Program-made: the position numbers and the translations under genes
Assembly (NCBI GenBank): GCA_947258805.1
Contig: CAMYJV010000194.1
Location: forward strand, 2,693 to 9,614
Source of the DNA: an uncultured Gammaproteobacteria bacterium
GTDB taxonomy: Bacteria > Pseudomonadota > Gammaproteobacteria > GCA-2729495
DNA length: 6,922 nucleotides
Direction: 5' to 3'
In this document: positions 1 through 5,621 of the stretch, one piece after another
Layout: each line of letters opens with the position of its first letter
Position numbering within the stretch: position 1 is the first letter of the stretch
The notes under the pieces: model-generated
Seen by the model: the letters and a program-made list of their open reading frames with translations, nothing else
What the model was told of the DNA's origin: nothing
Database searches by the model: none

Positions 1-210
1 GACGCGCTGGCCGACTGGAACAAGCCCACGCTGACCCTGATCAGCGAAAGCCTCGCCACACAAGGCTTCAATCCGCGGGTATTTCACGACCAGATCCCGG
101 GTACCAGGGGCCAGCCCCACGAGATTTACCCGGACAAGGGGTTTTTCCTGATCGAAGAAAATCCGCAGGCACTGGCCGCGAAGACGATCGAGTTCATCGA
201 GCAGTCGTGA
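1..210 (+). CDS. Alpha/beta-hydrolase, haloalkane dehalogenase-like (C-terminal 69 residues only)
   Basis: This is the 3' end of a gene that starts before the window; frame 1 is open from base 1 to a TGA at 208-210. The 69 residues match the C-terminal part of haloalkane dehalogenase-like alpha/beta-hydrolases: a KPTLTLIS strand (8-15), the IPGTRGQPH segment (32-40), and a final helix ending in EFIEQS. Family members carry a catalytic acid after the first strand (a pattern like SDxD) and a catalytic His in a GHFLQE-type motif. Here the aligned segments read ISESLA (14-19) and KGFFLIEE (46-53), so both positions seem substituted (Leu18 and Phe48). The nucleophile elbow lies outside the window, so activity cannot be judged. 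Proteins of this family are normally cytoplasmic and cleave C-halogen or related bonds. The last 17 bp overlap the end of the opposite-strand kinase gene. Family call is fairly firm; substrate is unknown. Confidence 0.75.
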   Translation, partial: DALADWNKPTLTLISESLATQGFNPRVFHDQIPGTRGQPHEIYPDKGFFLIEENPQALAAKTIEFIEQS

Positions 211-1660
211 GCGAGGCCGCGCCGATCGTATCTACCATGACCTGCTGCCAGCGCTGGTAGCGCTGTTGCAGTGCCGGGTTGGCGGCGGGCGTGAAGTCGC
301 TATGCCCGCCCGCTGTCATCCACGTCGCCGCGCCCGGCGACAACAACAAGGCGAGCCCTCTCGCGGTGGCTTCCTTGATCCGCGGGCGCGTAACCGGCAG
401 GCCACTGAGTTCGGCCAGCCGCTGACACAACGGGTCAACGGCCGCGAGACCACCGGTCACGACCAGGCGCCGGGGTTGCGGCGCACATTCAGCGAAGGCT
501 TCGAGATTCACGATAAGCAGAAACGCGATGCTTTCCATCACCGCGACTATCTTTGCCGCGTCGTCCCCGTCACCCACGAAGCGCGTCGGAAAATCCGGCA
601 CCCAGTAAGGTGCGCCCAGGCCGCCGACGCCGTTCAGGAACAGCGGCGGATCCTGCACGCTCGCCAGCCACTGCGCGCTGTGCGCTTTCATGTAGTCGCG
701 GTCCAGGCCGAGTTCGTCCGCCACGGCCAGCAAGGCGCCGCCGGCACCGTTCACCGTGCCTTCCAGTACATACATCGACCGCTGGTCATCCTGGTAGACG
801 ACGCTGCTCAACAGACCCGCTGCCGCCACGGGCTCGCCGCCCACCACCTGCTGCAGGAAGGCGCCTGTGCCGAGGTTCGCATACACGGTGTCGGTCGCGG
901 GTTCGCCGAAACCAAAGAGTGCGGCCGACTGATCGCCCGTCACAATCGTCAACGGGCACTGGTGCGCACCCAGCGCGAGCGTGCCGAAGTCGTGCCGGCT
1001 GGGCACACTCATGGGCAGCGCGGTTTCGGGCACCCCGAATAACTCGAGCAGTTCGGGCGACCAGTCGCGGGCCCGGTAATCCCACAACAGGGTGCGCGAT
1101 GCGTTGGCAGGATCGGCCAGCGGCGGCTGACCGTCAGTCAGGCGGTGCACCAGGAAACTCGACAAGGGCCCCAGCGCCAGCCGCTTCGCATCGAGCGCCG
1201 CGGCAACCTCCGGCACATTGTCCAGGCACCAGCGCAACTTGCTGGCCCCGTAGTGCGGCGACAACACCAGGCCGGTGATCGCGTGCACACGATCCGCAGC
1301 GGCCTCGAAGTCAGCCAGCCAGTCGGCCGCACGCCGGTCCTGCCAGGACAACACGTTGCACAACGGCCGGCCGCTGTCGCGGTCCCAGCACACGATGCTC
1401 GAGCGCTGGGTCGCCAGGCCGGCGACCTGCACGCGTTCGACGTCGCCACCCAGTGCACGCGCACTGTCGGCGATAACCCGGCGGGTGGCGTCGAGGAGCG
1501 CGTCGGGGTCGTGCTCTACCCAGTCGTCGCGCGGGCGCAGCGTGTCAATTTCGGCCTGAGCCCGCGCCAGCACGCCGCCCTGGTGGTCGAACACGATGGC
1601 CCGCGACGCGTGGCTGCCCTGGTCGATGGCCAGGTACAGCGGTTCGTCAACGCTGGCCAC
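194..1660 (-). CDS. FGGY-family kinase, glycerol kinase-like
   Basis: Likely ATP-dependent cytoplasmic polyol kinase, probably glycerol to glycerol 3-phosphate given its neighbours. Start chosen is GTG at 1660, 10 bp past the stop of the upstream dehydrogenase and preceded by an AAGG stretch; the frame stays open further upstream, but only over the dehydrogenase's 3' end. This gives 488 residues, close to the usual ~500. Visible motifs: N-terminal phosphate-binding AIDQGSHASR (11-20), DWVEHDP (46-52), NASRT (186-190), GDQSAALFG (242-250), GTGAF (264-268), GLGAPYW, and a C-terminal TGG plus KEATARG segment. Against E. coli GlpK glycerol contacts, Arg (R86), Trp (W106), Asp/Gln (D243/Q244) and Phe (F268) are kept, but the Glu and Tyr positions appear as S87 and H136. 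The substrate may therefore differ from glycerol. It is the last gene of the minus-strand operon and its end overlaps the convergent hydrolase gene. Confidence 0.85.
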   Translation of the reverse strand: MASVDEPLYLAIDQGSHASRAIVFDHQGGVLARAQAEIDTLRPRDDWVEHDPDALLDATRRVIADSARALGGDVERVQVAGLATQRSSIVCWDRDSGRPLCNVLSWQDRRAADWLADFEAAADRVHAITGLVLSPHYGASKLRWCLDNVPEVAAALDAKRLALGPLSSFLVHRLTDGQPPLADPANASRTLLWDYRARDWSPELLELFGVPETALPMSVPSRHDFGTLALGAHQCPLTIVTGDQSAALFGFGEPATDTVYANLGTGAFLQQVVGGEPVAAAGLLSSVVYQDDQRSMYVLEGTVNGAGGALLAVADELGLDRDYMKAHSAQWLASVQDPPLFLNGVGGLGAPYWVPDFPTRFVGDGDDAAKIVAVMESIAFLLIVNLEAFAECAPQPRRLVVTGGLAAVDPLCQRLAELSGLPVTRPRIKEATARGLALLLSPGAATWMTAGGHSDFTPAANPALQQRYQRWQQVMVDTIGAASLTTAR

Positions 1661-1670
1661 GCGGGCGCCT

Positions 1671-2861
1671 TCAGGGCCGGCGCAGCGGCAGCTTCGCGGT
1701 GTCAGCCACGGCCTCACGCCGCGGTAACGCCGGGCCGATACGCTGCATCGCTTGCTCCGCAATGCGCCGGTAGGTGGTCAGCTTGCCGCCGTAGAGCGTG
1801 AATACGCGCGGCGGGCCGTCTGCCGCCGGCCGGTCGGCGTGCATGATCACGTCGCGCGAGCGCTGAAACATATGGCCTTTGCCTGCCTGCAGAACCCGCA
1901 CGCCCACGCAGGTGCCCTTGATGTCGGCGGGTTTGAAATCCCGGTAGGCCGGAAAATAGTGGCCGAGCACTTTGCACAGGTAGCGAATCTCGGTGGCCAG
2001 CGGTCGCACGCTGTCCGGGTCACCGTGAAAGCGGGTTTCGGTGGTGCCTACCAGGATGTCGTCATACCACGGCATCACGAACACCGCGCGGCCGTCGCGG
2101 GGACTTTCCACGTAATAGAAACCCTTGGTCAGCCGGCCGGGCACCACGATGTGTGAGCCCTGCACCAGCTCGATCGGCATGATCGGCACCGCGGGCTGGA
2201 TGTTCGCCAGCATCTCGTTCGCCCAGTGTCCGGCCGCATTCACCAGCACGCCGGCCGTGACCGTATGTTGCTGGCCGCCGGCTTCGTACACCACCTCGGT
2301 GCTGCCGGCCGCAAGCTGCGCGCCAACGAAACGCGCGGGGCACACCAATTCGGCACCGAGTGTCTGCGCGGAATGCACCACCGCTTCGGTCAGCAGGCGA
2401 TCGTCGGTCTGCGCGTCGTGGTAATGAAACACGGCCCGCAAGCCGTCTGTCCTGATGCCATCCAGCGAATCCCATTCGCGGCGGGGCACGGTGCCGTAGC
2501 GCGCCGGGCGGTTGAAGCCGCTCAGCGCGTAGTAAAGGGTGAGCCCGGCATGCAACAACAGCGGGCCCCGGCGCGTCTCGTGATACACGGGAATATAGAA
2601 ATCTTTCAGCTGCACGAGATCGGGCGCAATCCGGCACAGCAAGGCGCGCTCCTGCAGGCTTTCGCGCACCAGGCCGAACTCGTAGGTTTCGAGATACCGC
2701 AGACCACCGTGAATCAGTTTGCTGGAGCCCCTGGAGGTACCAGCCGCAATGGCCCGTTTCTCGAGCAGCAGCACCTTGTGCCCCGCAGCGGCGGCCGCCT
2801 GCGCGACACCGTATCTGTATCCCGCGGGCGTGCAGCTCGAGTGCCTGAGGGTAGTCGACAA
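1671..2861 (-). CDS. FAD-dependent glycerol-3-phosphate dehydrogenase, 5'-truncated (probably a broken gene)
   Basis: GlpD-like flavoenzyme that would oxidise glycerol 3-phosphate to dihydroxyacetone phosphate and pass electrons to quinone at the inner membrane. Homology begins only at GVAQAAAAAG (ORF residues 18-27, base 2810 downward), followed by the LLLEK strand end (31-35), TSRGSSKLIHGGLRYLE (42-58) and, near the C-terminus, GGKLTTYR (358-365), the second family signature. The normal opening strand and GGGIxGAG dinucleotide-binding turn are absent. The first ~17 codons are an out-of-frame reading of the GDPD gene, starting at a TTG with no ribosome site, so this is not a credible native start. 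The protein also ends soon after GGKLTTYR, without the C-terminal helical domain of the ~500-residue E. coli enzyme; this may be a natural short form, since the kinase starts 10 bp later. Without the FAD turn it is unlikely to be active as read. Family identity is firm; intactness is not. Confidence 0.8.
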   Translation of the reverse strand: MSTTLRHSSCTPAGYRYGVAQAAAAAGHKVLLLEKRAIAAGTSRGSSKLIHGGLRYLETYEFGLVRESLQERALLCRIAPDLVQLKDFYIPVYHETRRGPLLLHAGLTLYYALSGFNRPARYGTVPRREWDSLDGIRTDGLRAVFHYHDAQTDDRLLTEAVVHSAQTLGAELVCPARFVGAQLAAGSTEVVYEAGGQQHTVTAGVLVNAAGHWANEMLANIQPAVPIMPIELVQGSHIVVPGRLTKGFYYVESPRDGRAVFVMPWYDDILVGTTETRFHGDPDSVRPLATEIRYLCKVLGHYFPAYRDFKPADIKGTCVGVRVLQAGKGHMFQRSRDVIMHADRPAADGPPRVFTLYGGKLTTYRRIAEQAMQRIGPALPRREAVADTAKLPLRRP

Positions 2862-3516
2862 TGTCGTAACAGGCCCAGCTCCAGGAGCCCGGCCAGACCG
2901 GCCCGTAGGGCGGCAAGCGCACCTTGTTCACCAGCAGGTATTCCGGCTGCAACGCGTCGGCTGCGGCGTGGGTGGCCGAACTCCATTCGCGCAACACCCA
3001 GCCCACGGGCACGGCGGCCTGCTGCCGCGTCTCCTCGAGTACGTCGTGATCGAAAGAGATCAATACGCAACGTTCCAGCACCGGGGCCAGCACGTCGAGC
3101 ACTTTGCTCACCACCGTCGGCCTGCCGAAAGCCTCGATACTGTGGCGCTTCAATTCCACAAAGGCCGTCACGCCTGTCCAGCCGTCGAGTTCGGCCGCAA
3201 TATCTGCCAGCAGCGGCACGGTGACCCCCGTGAACTCGCCCTTGAGTCGTTCGCTTTCATTCACTTCCACGGTGGCGAGCTCCGCTGCATCGAGGTCGAA
3301 CACGAGGCGATCCACACCGCCCGTGCGCAACAGGCTGGCATCGTGCAGCAGTACCGGCACCCCGTCGCGGCTGAACTGCACGTCGAACTCGATCAGGCGC
3401 GCGCCTGCCTCCACCGCCGCCTGCAGGCTCTCCCGGGTATTCTCCGGGTAATGCGCCTGGTAGCCACGGTGAGCTAGAAAACGCGGGCCGCCGTTCGCTC
3501 CTTGACCTGCAATCAT
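2062..3516 (-). CDS. Glycerophosphodiester phosphodiesterase, 3'-disrupted (only residues 1 to ~232 genuine)
   Basis: GDPD-family enzyme that hydrolyses glycerophosphodiesters to glycerol 3-phosphate and an alcohol. No signal peptide is seen, so it is probably a cytoplasmic UgpQ-like form. Start is ATG at 3516 with a weak ribosome site. The TIM-barrel signatures are intact: LAHRGYQAHYPENT with H16/R17, EFDVQFSRDGVPVLLHD with E43, D45 and H58, and VELKRH with metal-ligand candidate E121. Homology runs to LELHARG (ending at residue 232, base 2821). The expected last strand (a GVDLIETD-like segment) and a stop codon are missing. Downstream the frame stays open for another ~250 codons to a TGA at 2062-2064, but that stretch is the dehydrogenase gene read in the wrong frame and has no meaning of its own. 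The intact enzyme would be ~245 residues. It is first in the operon, which makes biochemical sense: it supplies the substrate of the next enzyme. Confidence 0.8.
   Translation of the reverse strand: MIAGQGANGGPRFLAHRGYQAHYPENTRESLQAAVEAGARLIEFDVQFSRDGVPVLLHDASLLRTGGVDRLVFDLDAAELATVEVNESERLKGEFTGVTVPLLADIAAELDGWTGVTAFVELKRHSIEAFGRPTVVSKVLDVLAPVLERCVLISFDHDVLEETRQQAAVPVGWVLREWSSATHAAADALQPEYLLVNKVRLPPYGPVWPGSWSWACYDIVDYPQALELHARGIQIRCRAGGRRCGAQGAAARETGHCGWYLQGLQQTDSRWSAVSRNLRVRPGARKPAGARLAVPDCARSRAAERFLYSRVSRDAPGPAVVACRAHPLLRAERLQPPGALRHRAPPRMGFAGWHQDRRLAGRVSLPRRADRRSPADRSGGAFRADTRCRIGVPRAFRWRAACGRQHRGGVRSRRPATYGHGRRAGECGRTLGERDAGEHPARGADHADRAGAGLTHRGARPADQGFLLRGKSPRRPRGVRDAVV
2805..2830 (-). 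other. Junction of truncated GDPD and truncated GlpD frames (apparent deletion scar)
   Basis: Reading the minus strand, the GDPD frame gives LELHARG up to base 2821 and the GlpD frame gives GVAQAAAAAG from base 2810. Between them lie ten bases, 2820 to 2811, reading ATACAGATAC; with flanking bases the run GATACAGATAC contains a GATAC direct repeat. The two frames differ, so no single reading joins both domains. Missing are roughly the last 10-20 residues of GDPD and the first 12-20 of GlpD, which suggests about 100 bp lost if the genes were originally adjacent. A real deletion and an assembly or sequencing error cannot be told apart from this sequence alone. Confidence 0.65.
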
Positions 3517-3707
3517 CGGACACCCAAGCCGGTTTCAGACGCTGCTCACCACCGGACCGATACTCGCACAGCCGCTGCGCAACCGCACCCGACAACCGCA
3601 GGATTCCCGCCCCCTGTAACGCTGGCACCGGAGCTTGTTGGTACCTGCAGCGATTTGTCGCTCGGGCCCGACACCGATTGTCTGGTGCGGTTATTCTTTG
3701 CGGCGCT
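3517..3707. promoter_or_regulatory. Divergent intergenic region between the glycerol-phosphate operon and the CDF transporter
   Basis: These 191 bp separate two genes pointing away from each other, so both promoters should lie here. A weak sigma70-like pair can be drawn for the transporter: CCGACA (3668-3673), 18 bp, TATTCT (3692-3697). That would place transcription start only a few bases before the ATG at 3708, implying a near-leaderless message. No convincing box was found for the leftward operon, and no operator-like palindrome stands out. Confidence 0.35.
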
Positions 3708-4616
3708 ATGGGTACTTCAATTTCCACCCGCCGCGTTGTCGTGGTCTCGTTCCTGGTTGACGTGTTCGATGTCGTCAGCAACCTGGTCGTGGCGGTGCTC
3801 ACGGGCAGCGCGGTCGTGTTCGCGGAAATGGCCCAGGGGCTGGCCGACAGCACCGGCTCGGCCCTGCTGGTGATCGGCGAACGCCGCGCGCGGCGGCCCC
3901 GTGACGCCGATCATCCCCTTGGCTACGCGCGCGAAGCCTTCTTCTGGGGGCTTCTGTCCGCGGTGGCGATGCTGGTGATCGGCGCCGGGCTTTCAGCGTG
4001 GCGCGGTTACCAGCAACTCGTGCACCCCGAACCGCTCGACACGGCCTGGCTGGCCCTGGCCGTGGTCGGGCTCGCGGTGGTGACGAACAGCTACGCGGTG
4101 AGTCTGAGCGTGCGCAAGCTGGTTGCCGAAGAAGGCAGTCTGCGCAAGGCGTTTCGTATCATGAACCGGCCGCTGGTGAAGAGCGCGCTGATGCGTGATG
4201 CCATCGGCACCTTCACGAGTGTGGTTGGCCTGGTTGCCCTGATTCTTTGCCAGGCCCTTGACCTGCTGCTGTTCGACGCACTCGGCGCCCTGTTCGCGGC
4301 CCTGCTCATGCTCATCGCATCGCTCGCGCTGATGATCCAGGCGCGGGCGCTGATCACCGGCCAGGCACTGCCCGAAAGCGAGCTCGAGCGCCTGCGCGCC
4401 ACCGTGCTGAACACGCCGGGGGTCGACGGGGTGAATCACCTGGCCGCCATCTATTCGGGCACCGCCGCAGTGCTGGTGGATGCAGACCTGGACCTGGCCG
4501 AAGACCTCGACACGGTGCAAATCGAAGCAGTGCTCGACGATCTCGAAGCCCGGGTTCGCAGGGTGCTTCCCGATACCAAGCGCGTGCGCGTGTTGCTGAA
4601 CTCACCGCAGCAGTAA
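3708..4616 (+). CDS. Cation diffusion facilitator (CDF) family transporter, ZnT9/SLC30A9-like
   Basis: Inner-membrane divalent cation/proton antiporter of the CDF family, 302 residues from the ATG at 3708. A TTG 30 bp upstream is in frame but adds nothing recognisable; neither start has a good ribosome site. Six hydrophobic segments can be drawn at about 10-32, 36-57, 78-99, 113-135, 166-187 and 190-212, followed by a ~85-residue cytoplasmic C-terminal domain with the usual alternating alpha/beta pattern. HPLGYAREAFFWGLL (69-83), GAGLSAW and the LVHPEPL loop resemble the SLC30A9 branch closely. In TM2 the usual HSLxD metal motif reads QGLAD (43-47): Asp47 is kept but the His is Gln43. In TM5 the Asp of the family's LLED segment is present as D164. 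Metal specificity (Zn, Mn, Co, Fe) cannot be inferred. It stands alone, divergent from the glycerol-phosphate genes. Confidence 0.85.
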   Translation: MGTSISTRRVVVVSFLVDVFDVVSNLVVAVLTGSAVVFAEMAQGLADSTGSALLVIGERRARRPRDADHPLGYAREAFFWGLLSAVAMLVIGAGLSAWRGYQQLVHPEPLDTAWLALAVVGLAVVTNSYAVSLSVRKLVAEEGSLRKAFRIMNRPLVKSALMRDAIGTFTSVVGLVALILCQALDLLLFDALGALFAALLMLIASLALMIQARALITGQALPESELERLRATVLNTPGVDGVNHLAAIYSGTAAVLVDADLDLAEDLDTVQIEAVLDDLEARVRRVLPDTKRVRVLLNSPQQ

Positions 4617-4659
4617 CGGTCGTCAGCCGTCGACTCGCGGCCCGCATCTGCGCCCGGGC

Positions 4660-4678
4660 GCCGGCGGCAATCGCCGGC
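4660..4678 (+). terminator. Possible hairpin after the CDF gene
   Basis: A 7-bp GC-only stem (4660-4666 with 4672-4678) closes a 5-base loop, 43 bp after the CDF stop. No T-run follows, so as an intrinsic terminator it is weak; it may only reflect GC-rich intergenic sequence. Confidence 0.3.
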
Positions 4679-4683
4679 CGGGA

Positions 4684-4696
4684 TTTGCTCTATGCT
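4684..4696 (+). promoter_or_regulatory. Candidate -10 region of the methyltransferase gene
   Basis: TTTGCTCTATGCT ends in TATGCT (4691-4696), a 4-of-6 match to a sigma70 -10 box, about 35 bp before the GTG start. No good -35 box is seen. A very similar element, TTTGCTGCTATGGT, lies ahead of the DUF4197 gene, which supports a promoter role. Confidence 0.3.
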
Positions 4697-4731
4697 TGGC
4701 TTTTCCGTCTTCCCGCGAGGAGTTTAGAGCC

Positions 4732-5529
4732 GTGAATAACTACCAGAACAAAGCCCTCTCGATCATGGCAGCGGCCGTGGTCATCGCCGTCGCTCTGCCC
4801 CAGCTGAGCTTCGCCGGCGGCCACCAGCGCGCCTCGAAAGACCCCATCGACATCGCGCTGGCGGCAGACATCCGCACGGCCGACGAGAAGGCCCGCGACG
4901 CCAACCGGCAGCCGAAGCGCACGCTGGAGTTCTTCGGGCTAGAACCGGACATGCGAGTGATCGAAATCCTGCCGGGCGGCGGCTGGTATACGAAAATCCT
5001 GGTGCCGGTGCTGCGTGACGAAGGCGAATACATCGCGGTGGGCGGCCTCGGCAAAGCCATGGGCTTTGGCGGGATTCTGACCAGTGTCTCCCAACTTGAC
5101 GGCTTTGAGGACCTGAACATCGTCGACATCTCGGGGTCTCTGAGCACCACCGAACGGCGCGGCATCATGAATGTCCAGCCCCTGGACTTCGGCGTGAAAG
5201 ACGTCGATCTCGTGCTGACCTTTCGCAATCTGCACAATCTTTCGCCCGCCGGACGAAGCGAGTTGTACAAGGCCACCTATGCGGCGCTGAAGAACGGCGG
5301 CAAGTTCGGCGTCATCGACCACACCCGGCGCCACATGGCGCAGGAGACCGATGAGACCTGGCGCCGTCTCGACCCGGTGCAGGTGATCATGGAAATCACT
5401 GCCGAAGGCTTCAAGTTCGCGGACTACTCAACGCTGCACTATCGCCCCGACGACGAACTGCGCTACGAAGTTGGCCGCAAGACTGTGCGTGGCAATTCGG
5501 ACCGCTTCACCTTGCTGTTTGTGAAATAG
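4732..5529 (+). CDS. Exported predicted SAM-dependent methyltransferase (COG4798-type)
   Basis: 265 residues from GTG at 4732, chosen because GAGGAG (4717-4722) sits 9 bp upstream and because it gives a clean signal peptide: short charged start, hydrophobic run 8-22, and likely cleavage after SFA (residue 28). The mature part resembles the 'predicted methyltransferase' family COG4798: VIEILPGGGWYT (76-87) is the glycine-rich SAM-binding motif I in this family's PGGGWYT form, TFRNLHN (163-169) is the motif following the fourth strand, and ALKNGGKFGVIDHTR (185-199) the GG-containing strand 5 region. WRRLDPVQVIMEITAEGF matches the family's helix before the last strands. What it methylates is unknown, and its SAM source is unclear because S-adenosylmethionine is not known to be available outside the cytoplasm. 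It has its own ribosome site and probably its own promoter. Fold assignment is firm; enzymatic activity is not. Confidence 0.85.
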   Translation: MNNYQNKALSIMAAAVVIAVALPQLSFAGGHQRASKDPIDIALAADIRTADEKARDANRQPKRTLEFFGLEPDMRVIEILPGGGWYTKILVPVLRDEGEYIAVGGLGKAMGFGGILTSVSQLDGFEDLNIVDISGSLSTTERRGIMNVQPLDFGVKDVDLVLTFRNLHNLSPAGRSELYKATYAALKNGGKFGVIDHTRRHMAQETDETWRRLDPVQVIMEITAEGFKFADYSTLHYRPDDELRYEVGRKTVRGNSDRFTLLFVK

Positions 5530-5594
5530 TCCGTGGTCCGCCCACCAACCAACACCCGGCCAACCGTCGATTGCCGGTGCAACAATGAGAACGC

Positions 5595-5610
5595 CCGGCG
5601 GAGCCGCCGG
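5595..5610 (+). other. Small GC hairpin just before the metallopeptidase start
   Basis: CCGGCG (5595-5600) pairs with CGCCGG (5605-5610) around a GAGC tetraloop, 11 bp before the ATG at 5622. No T-run follows. It could be a remnant terminator for the methyltransferase gene, or could partly mask the weak ribosome site (GGAA, 5613-5616). Confidence 0.35.
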
Positions 5611-5621
5611 TCGGAATCAGA

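Noticed and set aside
266..1042. Long plus-strand open frames opposite the kinase, dehydrogenase and GDPD genes
   Set aside because: They are Arg/His/Pro-rich antisense frames typical of GC-rich DNA, without recognisable domains, and they mirror well-supported genes.
1661..1762. Extension of the kinase to an upstream start at 1762, adding 34 residues
   Set aside because: The added residues lie wholly over the 3' end of the dehydrogenase gene, are Arg-rich and resemble no FGGY N-terminus; the GTG at 1660 starts just before the conserved first strand.
2062..2820. A genuine two-domain GDPD protein of 484 residues
   Set aside because: Residues after ~232 are the dehydrogenase gene read in the wrong frame; the correct frame gives a clear GlpD sequence, so the extension is not a domain.
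3678..3707. TTG start for the CDF transporter, adding 10 residues
   Set aside because: No ribosome site and no conserved residues in the extension; the ATG at 3708 gives a normal-length CDF protein. Not fully excluded.
4696..4731. TTG start at 4696 for the methyltransferase
   Set aside because: It would put the GAGGAG ribosome site inside the coding region and charged residues ahead of the signal peptide; GTG at 4732 fits better.
5585..5621. Small ORF starting at the ATG at 5585
   Set aside because: Out of frame with the metallopeptidase, no ribosome site, and its translation has no signal or motif.
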